Shown: positions 1-12,107, counted from the stretch's first letter. The stretch is DNA of 64,000 bases from Eleusine coracana subsp. coracana (GCA_032690845.1 CM064426.1:72652403-72716402); one strand, 5' to 3'. Program-made: numbers and translations. Notes: generated by a model not told the origin, from the letters alone.

Positions 1-1055
1 TAAATTGGAATCTCTATATTTTATTTTAAGTGCATGATTTCAAGTTTTAGAGGTCCGAATAATTTTTTCACTCCAATCCAACAGACTAAAATTGACACTC
101 TATCCATCTATCGGTGGGCCCCATGGATCTTTCTTCCTCCACTCCACTGCTTCTCCCGACGCTTGCGCTGCCGGTTGCATCTGCTTGTCCCACCGCCACC
201 TACCTCTGCTGCTCCCACCGGCGCCTCTCCATCTCCTATCCTCGGCGGGGTGCCACCTCTCCCTCCCCAGCGCCTCTCCCCTGTTTCTTTGTCTCCAATT
301 TCATCGGCAAGAAGATGTCTGGAGCGAGACGAGCTCGACGAGCACCTTGATTGCCTTGATGTGCGCAGCACGGCAGTCGGCGACCTGCTGGACCCCGCGC
401 GCGAGGCCGGTAAGGCTCAGCGAGGCGTTGGACGGGTCCCCGGAGGCGGTGGCGAGGTTGATGAAGTGGGTGAACTCGGGGAGCTTGACCCCGGCGACTT
501 CTCCTGGTGGGAGCGGAGGCGGACGGAGCCGGCACTCCTTGGCGCGGAATTGGACGGCCACGGTGATTCTTTTTCTAGTGACAGGACGCGTGGGGTGGGC
601 GCCGGCCGGAGGCGAGGGGTGGGTCACTGGACACCTCACGCGGCGCCGTGGCCAGGAGCGGTGACCCTTTGCTCTGGTCCTGCCCGCCAGCCTGGAGATC
701 GGAATCCGGCCGTGATGCGGCCGAATCTACCGGCGGCGGGTGGCCGCATCGACCGGCGGATGGCGGCGGCATCAGGTGGGCTGGGGCGTCCATCGGTGTT
801 CATTTCGACGCAGAGGTAGGGGAAGAGAGGGAAGGAAAGGAGAGGAGAGGAAGGAAAAAAAAAATGGTAGGGTCCACATTTTGAGAGAAAATAGTGACCC
901 TCTATTTCTATGGGGTTTGCTCTGAAATTTAGTAGCCCACTAAATTTAGTCAGTGTGATAGGGAGGGGTTGGAGTTGAGTTTTTTGTGTTGGGTGACTAA
1001 AAAGAAATTTAGAGTCCCATTTAATCACTCCACTGAAATTGCTATAAGAAATGTG
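1..1055. mobile_element. Partial TIR-type DNA element with GC-rich filler
   Basis: AT-rich ends enclose a GC-rich core (about 120-810). The right part (about 820-1040) repeats, in the opposite orientation, motifs found in the left end of the complete element at 24474-25304: a run of purines matching its CTCTC tract, a gggtccac/gtgggaccc block, and several 'gactaaa' and 'tagtcacc' words. The outer left end lies outside the window and I see no clear terminal repeat on the right, so the boundaries are approximate. This type of element often carries host exon fragments. It could equally be a Mutator-like element; the superfamily is not settled here. Confidence 0.4.
301..639 (-). other. Coding-like fragment inside the element, possible captured exon
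   Basis: On the minus strand one frame stays open for 112 codons with grass-exon codon use (strong G/C at third positions). It reads sensibly around ITVAVQFRAKECRLRPPPLP, KLPEFTHFINLATASG and SLSLTGLARGVQQVADC. I do not recognise the family. There is no convincing start, and the fragment is bounded by element sequence, so a captured gene piece is the simplest explanation. Confidence 0.35.
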
Positions 1056-1195
1056 GGGATTCTAAATCCTGAGCACCTGATCGTCGATCTGTCGTGCGGG
1101 GTGCTCCTGAAACCCCTTCATCTTGTTGTACAACGGACTTGCGCCCCGCTAATAATCAGTACGCTGGCCGCCTGCCACCGGCCAGCGGCCACCGC

Positions 1196-2290
1196 TTAGT
1201 TACCTTGTTCATTCAGTTTATGCATGAGCACTATTCGGAGGAAGCCGTGTGCTAGATGTAAAGAAGCTGAGATCTTTTATGGTGTTTGTAAAGTACTAAG
1301 AGGTATTTAAGGCATTGGACCGTCCACATCATTTGCAAACACCATAAAATATCTCATGAAGCTGTGGTTAGTTAATTAGCAATGCTGCACGGTTTACAGA
1401 AAATAGGCTGTGGTCGTCATCAACCATTGTCCTTGTCCATACTACATTTCAGTAGATGTATTCTTTTTTTTTTTGTGAGGATTTAGTAGATGTATTCGAT
1501 GTTTATAGACTGATGATGGATGTACCGGTGCACATAAATATGTTATATTTACACAAAAATGTCACAATTTATTGCACAGTATATTACAATGTGCAATTGT
1601 GCCCAGCACATCTGCTTCACCTAAGTTGTGTACTAATATATATCAGTGATGAAACTGTAAATCTGATGAAATTCTAGAGGCAAAGGCTTTTTTTTACCAC
1701 CGCTTACAACATAAATAGTGGCCAAGAACTGTCTTTTCAACATTATTAGGTGCCATTGTTGTGTCGCCACAAAAACTATAACAATAGTGGCTACTTCTCT
1801 CTTTGAAGTTTTTTTTTCTTTTTTCGTCTACTTTCTCTCAAATACATGCAACCACCATCATAAAAGATGATTTTCTTTTCCACTATAAGTTTCATAATTC
1901 GTGTCAAAAATGTGATCGTCATGCCACAAGTAGAGCTGTAGGTGTGCAGCGTTTTGTGTGCTTTGTGGTCTAACATCAATCAAACTAGACGAATTAGAAA
2001 ACCATCTCATGTAATATATGGTCCGTTGTTCCTTGCTCTTATAGCTTGTAATGGGACTAGGAAGTTTCAGGAAATTTAGCTACACAATATAGTAACAGGC
2101 GTCATGCAAGAGTCGAGCCAGTTGATTGGTGGTCACCGCACTGTTACCTTGTTTATTCAGTTTATTCATGAGCGTTATTCGGAGGAAGCCATGAGCTAGA
2201 TGTAAAGAAGCTGTGGTTAGTTAGCAATGCTGAACAGTTTTGCAGAAATTAGGCCGTGGTCATCAATCATTGTTCTTGTCCATATTGTTA
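1196..2290. repeat. Diverged direct repeat, copies ~0.9 kb apart
   Basis: The segment 1196-1445 recurs at 2140-2290: both carry the words 'attcggaggaagcc', 'agctagatgtaaagaagctg' (or a one-base variant), 'gtggttagtta' and 'ttgtccata' in the same order. The first copy is longer because it contains a small MITE at 1269-1355; the second copy is the empty site. No coding potential is seen in either copy. Confidence 0.65.
1269..1355. mobile_element. Small MITE (~87 bp), hAT- or Mutator-like
   Basis: Terminal inverted repeats of about 24 bp: left starts GAGATCTTTTATGGTGTTTG, right is its near-perfect complement ending ATATCTC. The flanks carry 'gaagct(g)' on both sides (7 exact bases, 8-9 with a mismatch). 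The related segment at ~2207 lacks the insert, giving an internal empty-site proof of insertion. Confidence 0.65.
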
Positions 2291-3555
2291 AGTCGTTTTG
2301 TGACGTAGTTATATATTTGTTCATTGATGTGATACAAGAGGACGTGGCTGTTATGTTGCATGAGCCAACAGAGCTGCGCTATTCGAGAATAGTCTGAAAA
2401 TTTTCCTAACTATTTGATGAAGAAACTTAATACTTCCTGTTGTTGCTTAGTGATCGTGGCGGTAGTCTTGATGGGAGGTAGGTAAAATATTGCTTGCTGA
2501 GGGCGACATTTACATTCAATACTATTCATCCATATTTTTTTACAGAATTGTGTTTATACATTTTTTTCTAATATAAATTAATGATGAGAACATGGGAGCA
2601 GAGCACCTAAAGTTATATAGCGTACGGTAGCAGGGGGGACATGACATGTTACTTACAGCTCACATCTCTCTATTAGCTTGCATTTTATACATGTTCTGGC
2701 CATATATAGCGGTGGCGCACTTCAAACGCGAATGGAGGAGCCATCGAGAGGTAGCACGAGATCAACATGCTCACGAGTCAAGTAGTATTCTTCATGTGAA
2801 TGACATCGAGGATAAAGAGGTTTCCGTGTGGGCTATCAGCGGATTGAGAGGTAACAAGAACCGCTTGCTGCGTCAATGCAAGCCCAGTAGCGCCCTTCCA
2901 CTTTGGCTACCGATGCGGACTGCAAATCATAGACTGGTGACTGAGGAATGAGAATATGAGATCTCCCTCACATCACAGCCTGCCATTAACAGTCAGTCGG
3001 CCTATTAGCTATGAATATGAGTGAGTGATTCTTCTACAAGAAACTTGTAAGTAATTATGGTATGCTCAATCGACATTCATAGCGCTAATCCTTATGTGAT
3101 TAAAATGATGGATCTATATAGCTTATGCCTATGGTATTCGCGCGCGCGCGGGGGGAGGGGGGGAGGCATGGCGGCCACCCTGGGCCTCAAAATCTTAGGG
3201 GCCCATCCAAAGAATGCACATACATACAGCTTATGACTACCGTAGCCATGTATAGCTCAGTAAAAAAACTCTCTAAGAAAGTTAGGCTCCCGTTCTGCAG
3301 AAAGCAGCGGCTACCTTTCAACCTCTTTAATTAGCTTGTTCATCTTCCTTGTCGAATAGCAACTCGTGATAAATGACCCCGAACCACAACATGGCGAATC
3401 CCTATGCATCAGCTGTTCGGAACTTATGGCAGTTTTTCACCGCCTCTAGGAGAAGCGAAAACTCGTTCCGACGTCATGCTCGCACGAAGCCGTCAAGCAT
3501 GCTCTCGAATCCAGTCCGGCAATGTTCTAAAGGAAAAAGGACAGATTGAGGTACG
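1446..3555. other. Non-coding stretch, no gene recognised
   Basis: Apart from the second copy of the direct repeat (2140-2290) I see nothing recognisable. A 101-codon open frame at 2646-2951 (+) begins with a hydrophobic stretch but has no family match and no supporting codon bias. There is a (CG)n/G-rich run near 3140-3165. Confidence 0.5.
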
Positions 3556-3559
3556 TATA

Positions 3560-4500
3560 GTTATAGATGCACAAACAAGGTTTATATGTGGTTATGTGTT
3601 AATGCTAGAATTATATGGATTTGACCTATTAATGTTCACAATAATTTCTAAAAAATCTCAAAGGTCAATTTATAAGTGGTGTGAGTATAAAAGTTTAGTT
3701 CCACATTGTTAGTGGAGGTGAAGGGAGTCCAACTTATAAAGTTGGTTGCTCTTTTTTTTTAGATTACAAAATACAACTCAGTCACTCACAACGCATGCAC
3801 ACTCACCCATATAAACACACGTACGCAAACTCTGCCCCCATGAGCATCTTCGAAGACTGAGCCGACAAATCCTCGAGATTGACAAAGTCACCATTGACGT
3901 CTCGCTGTTGACGGGAGCGTCGCCTACTACTGAAACCCAGGATGTGAGGTGCTACTGAGACTCTTGTAACCACTAGGCTACAGGTCTTTTCGTATAAAGT
4001 TAGTTGCTCTAGCATCTTTTATAAGGTGTGGATGGGAGAAAGGAAAAAACACGCGCTCGCTCACTAGGCCGGGCCGGCGTGGGCGCGCATCACCTACGTG
4101 AATGGTCCGCCGAAATTTGGTCCCTTGCTACGCCGAATTCTAACGGTTCCTCCCTATAAAGATGTACGGGTACCACCGTAAATCATATCACGCAATTACC
4201 TAGGGTTCTGCATCTCGCTACTGTTGCGCCGCCAAGACTTCTCTATCCCGATCGTCAGCGTGCACCGGCGAATGGGAGAGAAAGTCTCTGGAACCGTCGT
4301 CCTTTACGATCCTGCAGGGCGAATAAGATTTTTAGTCTGCTCGATTGCTTTCTCGTTTTCATCAAGCTCATCGTCGTGGCTCATCTTCCTCGATGTCAAG
4401 TCGGCCTCATTCGTCGTCTCCAGCAACGTGACATTGCTACAAGTTGTCGCCGCCTACTCTGCTCTATCTAGAAGGAAACATATTTACTCTCATTTTAAAC
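3560..4500 (+). mobile_element. Probable LTR fragment of a Copia-type retrotransposon
   Basis: A TATA-like 'cctataaag' at about 4152 is followed by a GC-rich leader, and the block resembles grass Copia LTRs in composition and order (AT-rich U3 with 'gttggttgctc', GC-rich region before the TATA, then a leader). This assignment is from memory of such LTRs, not from an alignment, and no matching second LTR or internal domain is present. The block is split by the SINE at 3753-3992. The ORF at 4224-4517 is probably leader sequence. Confidence 0.35.
3753..3992 (-). mobile_element. tRNA-derived SINE (rice OsSN type)
   Basis: Read on the minus strand, the 240-bp insert starts with a tRNA-like head containing an exact Pol III A box (TAGCCTAGTGG) followed by a degenerate B box, and ends with 'ttgtattttgtaatct' and an A-run. 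It is flanked by an 18-bp target-site duplication with one mismatch (3735-3752 and 3993-4010, tataaagttggttgctct / tataaagttagttgctct). This is strong evidence of a SINE insertion into the LTR-like block. Confidence 0.8.
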
Positions 4501-7159
4501 TATATCTTCCATACTAGCTATCGCGATGTGTTTGTTTATAATAGTTCTGGATAGTATGGTAGATGTTATAATGTTGGCTGGTTATATAGATATATTTAGA
4601 TCTTGCGTAGACTTGTCTAATTCTTCATACAATTTGTTAATTATGTTTATAATTTATTTTTAGATTAATATAAAACTAAAAGTGCTAATTTATCCAACAG
4701 CTAAGCCCATTGTGCATCACGCCAAGAATTGAAATTTTTTTACCAATTATACGGCTTCTCAGTTTGATCATATCATCTAGAAGGTTTGTATTCGGAGTGA
4801 GAGAAAAAGAGAAATCAGTACATGAGTAACATAACTACCTGCAAACAAAATGTTAGTAACCTGAACATGTAGAATAAACTTGGAACTAGATGGGGAAATT
4901 GAGTAAGTTTTATGTTTACATTACATAAGGGGCCTCAATTCATAGCCTCACCCTAGGCCACGAAATTCTCAGGACTGGCCCTGATGGTATTTATAATTTC
5001 CGGGCCTTCTTTTCTTGTTTCTTTTGAGGGTTCTTCATTTTTTCTTGTCTTTTCTATGTAGGATACAATTCGAATTTGCTACCTGTTCATCAGTTGTTTT
5101 TGTGTGTAGAATGCGTACTTTACATTTATATAGTTAGCATCGTAAGGGTTCCTTGTTTCATTCGGTTGAACATTTTTTGTTCCGCGAAGCATTAGGTGGC
5201 AGAGCCACTGAAGAAAAGTAAGACATCCATTTCTTTTAGAAATGGGCTTCTTGCATCGGTAAAAAACAGAGCTTGTGTTGATTTTTTTTTTTTTTTTGCC
5301 TAAAAGAGACCCTAGGAATAAGAAAGCAGTGGGAATGTAATTTTTGTAACTAGTGTGTGTGGATACCTAAGTTCAGTCTTAATTGTGCGCCTATGCAACT
5401 GTACTATGTGTTTTTAACACTGATATAGAATATTTGATTTAAAATTTTATAGAATATGTTCACCAGCAAACAAAAAGTGTACAAACATAGTCACACTGAG
5501 ACATATGTTTCTTTGTAATGTATATTTATTACAACTCAGGTTCAATCATGTAATTATAAGGTGAATTGTTGCTCCATGTGCGGTTTATGAATTTTCAGAA
5601 GAAGAAAAACACTTGTGCATCAACCCCAGTAGGTGCGCACTCGTAAGGTCATACCCAACCTAGCAGAGGAAAATATCATATTCCATGGAGCTACTTGTTC
5701 AATGCAGTTCTGATGAAGTTTCATTCGGAGAGTGCGTCTTGGGTTGTTAGAGTGGGTAAGATTCGTTATTTCTGTTCTTACAACCAGATTGAGTTGCGCT
5801 ATGTAGAATAGAGCACGCTGCACGCATGTATTATCACTTCTCTTCCTTGATAGAGATTTTCCTCATTACTAGTTGGTGCTGTAAAATAGAATAACTACTA
5901 CTGGTTGCTTCAACATTATGGTGGATGAAATTTTGATGGGAATTTTTTCTTTGGTTGACGATGCCCTGAGATAGGAGGAAATGTAGCTTGCCGTTAGTGA
6001 CAATTTACGTCTCATATACACGGTGTATCATGACAGGGACAACCCGACATGTGGCGGTGACAAGGAGGGTGGTTCGGTTGCGTGCAACTTTCGATGTGGA
6101 GGTAGGGTCATCCTCGATGCGGAGGTTGGCTTTGGCTGGCACGTGGGGTCAGGGCCCACGTGTCAGTGACCTCAAGGCACTGGGCAGTACGGCAGTGAAT
6201 CTGCTTTTGGTTATCCTTGCCTGGAGGATAACCTCAGTGTTTGCTCGAAGTAGTAGCCAGGAGCCATCAAGCCTAGGCCATCAGTGTTTGTAGCAGATAT
6301 TCCTGAAAAAATTGTAACCAAATGTGCCCTGAAAGTCCCATCGTCTGCTTTGTTTACTTGGACAACATATATTCTAATCCGATGAAGTACCATAGAAGCG
6401 GCTGAATTCCTCACGATACCTCTCACTCCTACATTGATAGAGGGATAATTGATTGAGTAGCACTCATAAGCATGTCCATCCATCAAAACACCCTCGACGA
6501 GTATGCCCTCCACAGACCGCCCCTCAGGACCAAGTGGAGATATCCATCTGTTAGCACCCTCTTTATCTGGCTCATGTTTTTTTTCTTTTTTTGCAGGCCT
6601 AAAAGCAATGTCCATTGACCATTTTACCCATGGAAAAAAATTTGCAGGCCTAAAAGCAATGTCCATTTTTCTCTTTATTGGATCCATGCATCATATTGAA
6701 GAAGCCACTAAATGTTACACCTGTGAATGCACATATCCCTTAATCTAACTAGGCGGACACTACTAAAAAAACACCCCATGGGCCTATGATATCAACAAGG
6801 CCCAATTACATGTGCGAGCACAGGTTTCACATAATTATGTCATACCATTGTTCTAAAAATAACATAATTATATCATACCACGAGCACATATAGACTAGAA
6901 GCCAACACTCATTGAATTACATCGGCCTAAAGTCATAAAGAATGTCCCAAAATATGACACCATATAGTAGTGCAGTATAATAGATAAATGGGATTATTTT
7001 CCTCATAGGAAAAAAAATGGTTCCCGTGGCACTCTTTGTGCAACATGCTCATGTTTCCATAGAACTTATTTTTGTCACTTCTCAGTCCACCGGTTACAAA
7101 TTCGTAACATTTCCAGTTTCAATTCCTACTTTTCTTGTATGGTTGACATTGACAAAACA
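4500..7159. other. Gene-poor interval
   Basis: No recognisable gene. The one long frame, 6211-6687 (minus, 158 codons), has no family match; part of its apparent protein repeat comes from the short direct repeat at 6593-6670. A 'cactactaaaaaaac' word at 6759 resembles a CACTA terminus, and 'cataattatgtcatacca' recurs with one change about 40 bp on (6831-6885), but no complete element can be drawn. The 3' UTR of the minus-strand HAD-like gene must lie just below 7160. Confidence 0.5.
6593..6670. repeat. Short direct repeat
   Basis: 'gcaggcctaaaagcaatgtc' followed by 'catt' occurs twice, about 50 bp apart, on the plus strand. It sits in non-coding sequence. Confidence 0.85.
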
Positions 7160-10100
7160 TTAAGCCCACTTCTTGCTCATTAGTTTTGATATGGTCAAGT
7201 CCGTGTCACCAAATCCATCCATGACAGCTTTCGCAGAGGGAAATTCAGCCCTGGCAGTGAAACTGGATGACACGAACTGAAGGCATCAAGCATTGGATTA
7301 TGATTGAAATCAACAAAGTAAATGGTAGGTCAAGAATGTCTACCTGCTTCGAACAACCACACATGGCATGCCTATGCGCTCCGCTGCAAGGACGCCAGAT
7401 TGGCTACCAGCAACAAGAACACAGTTTTGCTGGTCGCACCCCACATATTCAGATCCAGCTCGCAGGGTTGTTATTATCTTCTCAGAGCTGAGAATGGTGA
7501 TTACACAATAAGATTCAGATACTATTCTCCAGCGGAAGTGCAAATGAAGCAGACAGTGTCAAAAACAACCTTTCAGATGTTTTGATGTCAACACTAAGTT
7601 TTAAGATTGATGCAACCTCTTCTGCTATCCTCTGCTTCTCTGCAGAAGCTGTTGCAACAAGCATTTAAATCTTTAAATTGGTACCGGAAAAGAAAGTAAA
7701 GGCAGCATTGTGTGCTCACCAGCCTTCTGTGCTTCCTTGACAAGTTGCTCATCAAGACTTGATGCTACTCCTTTGCCAAGAACAAGCTGCCCATATAAGC
7801 TTCTTTCAACCTCTTCTTTTCCAACAATCTTTATTTTCGAAATTCTCTCAGGGCCTAACTTTTCAATAATAGATCTGCAGTCAAATAGAAAACACAAGTT
7901 TATGCAAAATGTGCTGTTGTTGATGCCATCAAACAGTAAAAACTGAAGTAGCAGGTTATATTGAGTCTTGGCAGAACAACATTGTCATACAACTGTGATA
8001 AAGTGACTAAGTTTAGTTCGAAACAAACTACAACAGTAGAAATGACAAAGGTGTTCAACAAAATATAAGGTGTACCTTGAGATCTTTTCTCCATTTCTCC
8101 CATATGTTGCCAATATGGCCACAGGGACACCATCACTAATGGCATCATCAATGAACCTTTGAATGAAATCATATGCAATATTAAATGAAAGGCAACATAA
8201 AGTGCAACATACTGTTACTGATATTGCAAGCTCAGAATACAGAAAAGTGACAGTAACTGCACATACAAGCTATATAAGATCAAAATAAGGACAATAGGAA
8301 TCTACTTATAAATGCTCATGCCCTCATAAACGTAAATCAAGCTGCATGGCAATATGGTGAAGTTTTACATTTAAGTTATCCTGAAAACGTTCCTTTCTTG
8401 CAGATAACAGCAAGTCCTCACATATGATCAATAAGGATTCACATTATTTTTTTCTCAAACGCGCAGGAGAGCTGCGTATCTTTGCATTAATAGAAGAAGA
8501 GAATTTTATGTACAAGAGAAACCCCGCACACACGCACACACCAACAAGTCTAGATTACATTCGCGTTTTTGACTGCTAACAACCTGAAGGATTCACATTA
8601 TACTCCTACAATAGGAGTAAAAAAATACTCCTATTGTTTATTTCAAATTTGTTATTAGGGAAACAAAGAACCACCTTTGCATACTATGGGCTATGAAGAC
8701 TGAGCCTCATAATTTCCAAAGATCCTGAATTCACTCTATTAACAATAGCTCAAATTAAGGTTGTAACATTTGGGGGGGTAACATTTGGGGGGGCAAAACG
8801 GAAATGGTAGGCTTACTTTTCAACACCAGGCCGCAGAGGTAGGCTATCAAAAGCAGAGAACTGTTCCAAAGCTTTCAACTGGGAGGACGATAATGCAAAA
8901 ACGAGTCAATATAAACAAATTTATAGTGATAACCTCTAGACAAGAAGATCTTGATTTTAGCATCTGGATCTTGAATTCTCAACTAGTCAAGTTAACTGAA
9001 ATCAGATGTACTTACAAATAACTACTACTGTACAAAAACAGGAAGAAACAATGGCACTCGTCAAACAGGAAAACAACAGCATAACTCTTCATCAGGGTAT
9101 CAAAAAATCAAAATTTAAATTGAGTGCCTATTGTCCCGGATAAAAACAATTAGTTTGCCGGCCTTCCTTAGCAGAAACATGCATGAGTCACAGTCACCGT
9201 ACACCCATGCGAGTCAGAACTTGGAAAACATTAAACAAAGTGAACTGCACTTGGAAAAGCTGAGTCTAGATAGTATGGCTAAAATGCAAACATTAAAAGA
9301 AAAACAGTAATAGATAGATGACATGTCTAGTTAATTTATTAAGTGCCCAATATCATAAAGTGGTTAGGTACTTTTTTTTATGAAATATATAATTACCTTT
9401 TCACGAAAAACACTTTTTATGAACGATCCTTTCTCACTAGTAGGCAAAGATGTAGGCCAGCCAATCTGTTTCAGGTCAGGAGAAATGAATTCCAATCCAT
9501 CAGTAAATGCAACTAGGTTTGACAAAGCTAAGTCACATAATGCAATTTGTACCATGAGAAATGCATATAAGGATTTCAAATCTACAAAGGGTGCATTGGG
9601 GGAACAAATAGAAACATACCCTATCAAAGAATAATACCAGCATCCTCTCCTCATCACCACCAGATTTCCTAGAAAACTATACAGCCTTAGGAAAATAATT
9701 AATATAGTTAATAAGGAACTCCACATGCCACTCCATCCAGTCCAAACTACATTATTCATTAGTACGTAAAAACAAATTCATAGAGGCCAAACAAAAGGGG
9801 GAAGAGGATGGTGCATAAATGCAAGAATTAGTTATGCCATTAGTCAACCTGAAGTTGGAGACAGAACATGTGATGCTCAACTTTACTTTGAGCCAATGTT
9901 GATGCTCATTTTTTATAAGGCTAGAAAATTGAATACACACCTCACTAAATCAGCATATATTGGCTCTGTCCAATTTGCACAATCTAGCCCAAGACTTTGA
10001 AATGCTGATGAAAAAAGATGTTAAACGTGTTAAAATGAAAACAGATAAGAACTTTGCATACTGTTGCAGTTAGAACTTGATAAACCATTTATGCATTGAC

Positions 10101-10908
10101 TGCATATTTGTAGTTTTCGCACCTACATTGAAAGCTTGACGATTACCAAACCGGTACACATCAGCAAGAACTCTGGATGAAAACAGGTGATTCTTGATTA
10201 GAACTGTCATCTCCTCCAAAAAATAAATAGATTATTAAAAAAAAACAGACTGCTATCACTATTTCACAGCATCCTCACCAAAACTAGTATTAGTTCAAAA
10301 CCAAATAGTGATACATTTACAGCCGGCAAAAAATGCCCCGAGAGAATCTTTAAGCATTTCTTAAAAAAAAAGAATATTTAGGCAAAATAGCTAGCTAGTG
10401 CATCCATTATCACTATCTCATGTATCCATAAATCATCTTGTTAGACTGAGGACACGTTATGTACATTGATTCCAATAGGACTCTAAAGTTGCACAAGTGT
10501 AATCTTCAATACATCATTTCTAACCCCTGAGGTGACAAGATACGTATCAGCTCTAGCTCAAGACTCTAGTAGAGTTTTAGAATCAGAAAAGGGAACTCTG
10601 TTTGGAGGTTACAAGCTAGAACTAAAGGAATCCAAGAGCAAGTACAGGAAATTTAAGGCTCACCCTTCCACCTCCATAAGCACAGCGAGTTCCGGCGTGG
10701 AGGTGTCTTCCGACGGGGATAAGGAGCACCGGAGAGGCGCCATAGAGATCCTGCGGCCGGAGCTCGAGCCAGCGGCGGCGTGGAGGGGAATAGAAGCGGC
10801 GGAGGACGAGGAGGCGGGGATGGAGGCAGCAGCCTTGGTGGTGTCCGGCGATGCCGGCGCCGGCGGCCATGTACGGACAAGGAAACAGCGGGCGGCGTCG
10901 GTGGCCAT
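7160..10908 (-). CDS. HAD/CbbY-like protein, plastid-targeted, likely catalytically altered
   Basis: Eleven exons join in phase: 10908-10664, 10172-10123, 10004-9941, 9668-9620, 9465-9397, 8878-8817, 8156-8076, 7874-7720, 7648-7570, 7487-7344, 7262-7160 (1101 nt, 366 aa, stop TAA at 7160). All introns are GT-AG. Residues 1-60 are Ala/Ser/Arg-rich, typical of a chloroplast transit peptide. The body follows plant HAD-superfamily CbbY-like proteins (Arabidopsis At5g45170 type, from memory): GVLADVYRFGNRQAFN, GLDCANWTEPIYADLV, IGWPTSLPTSEKG, LPLRPGVEKFIDDA, LVKEAQKAASAEKQRIAEEV and SQSGVLAAERIGMPCVVV. Family members act on small phosphorylated substrates such as xylulose bisphosphate. Here HAD motif I (DxDG) reads E79-V-E81-G, and the acidic pair of motif IV (usually E-D-S) reads A311-G312-S313, so classical phosphatase chemistry looks lost. 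ATG 10908 is the first in frame before the transit peptide. Intron sequence carries a LINE tail (8448-8586). Confidence 0.92.
8448..8586 (-). mobile_element. 5'-truncated LINE tail in HAD-like gene intron
   Basis: On the minus strand the insert ends with a LINE-type 3' tail ('acgcagctctcctgcgcg' then an A-run), like the tail of the LINE at 17257-18708. It is flanked by an exact 15-bp target-site duplication, aaggattcacattat (8433-8447 and 8587-8601). It lies in the intron between exons 6 and 7 and does not touch splice sites. Confidence 0.8.
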
Positions 10909-11166
10909 GTCGGTGGAGGAGCGGCTGGACAGCACGATGGGACCGGCGGCGGCTGCTGCGGCGTTTATGTGGCACACAGCAGAATCCGAGCGATTATTGG
11001 TCGGTCCACCACTGGATGTGTCGACCCGATGGAGTTCACGCACTAACCAAAGCTAGTTGTTCCGTATCTTAGCTGAACACTACTTCCTTTTGACATTCAT
11101 TATTTATATCAAAAAAAATTTAAAAAAACAGAGATACTATTCTCCTCTATCAGTCACTTTATTTTA

Positions 11167-11850
11167 GGCCAAATTTACTCATGGACATCCTTCAATTATG
11201 ATATTTGTTCTAGAACACTACTCAATCTCATATTTGCTAGAAGACATTACTGAATAGTGGTAATTGGCTAATAGATATTTTAATTATTAGAATATTGATT
11301 ATCTTATATAATGACCATTTTACCCTTGCAAAGAATTTTAATATATTAGATAATAAAAATATATTTTTTGACATATAGTTAAGCATAACGATGTAATAAA
11401 TGAGACTTAAATATTTTACAAGAACTATCATTTTTTCATTAAAATATTGATATTATTAATAATATATATTCAAAAATAATATTACTCTAGTATAACTTGA
11501 TTTAAAAAAAAGTAGTATAATTCTTCTGGAATATAATTGATAATACTTGTATAATTTTTTAATATTTATATAAAATAACATTTTAAAAAAATTATATTTT
11601 ACATGATCATAGTTAATTACATATTTTAAGAATATGATTTATTGTGAGATGTGTTCAAATTGGTTATAAGGGCAAAATGGTCATTTAGAAAATTCTGTCT
11701 CTTTTTCATACAAGATAATCAATATTCTAATAATTTAAATATCTATTAGCCAATTACCACTATTTGATAGTGTTTTTTAGCAAATATGAGATTAAGTAGT
11801 ATCCTAGAGCAAATACCAACATTGAAGAATGTCCATGAGCAAATTTGACC
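11167..11850. mobile_element. Mutator-type foldback MITE (684 bp)
   Basis: Inverted repeats of about 160 bp form both ends: left starts GGCCAAATTTACTCATGGAC, right ends with a diverged complement (…GAGCAAATTTGACC). The element is bracketed by an exact 9-bp duplication TTTATTTTA (11158-11166 and 11851-11859). Long TIRs with a 9-bp TSD are diagnostic of Mutator-like elements. The interior is AT-rich and non-coding. It sits about 260 bp upstream of the HAD-like gene's ATG, so it probably lies in that promoter. Confidence 0.88.
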
Positions 11851-12107
11851 TTTATTTTAAGAGAAGTTCAGATACAATGCTCATGTATAAAATGCCCATT
11901 CATTGCACCGAGTGCATGGTTGGAACACATTCCTGATTCCTAAGCAAAGTGTTACGGTATGCTCAAAGGAATGGATAAAATATGACAAACTCATGAGCGA
12001 ATATGAGTATGGCCAAAAAATATTATCTAAAAAAGCTATGTGAGCAAGCTGGCGTATATATGAATCAGCAGTTATGTCACTCAGATTCGGCCGTGGCTTA
12101 TTTTTTA

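Noticed and set aside
6211..6687. 158-codon minus-strand ORF as a gene
   Set aside because: No family similarity; its apparent internal protein repeat comes from a short DNA direct repeat.
9364..9759. 131-codon minus-strand ORF treated as one exon
   Set aside because: It spans two real short exons (9668-9620 and 9465-9397) in different frames plus intron; family alignment supports the split.
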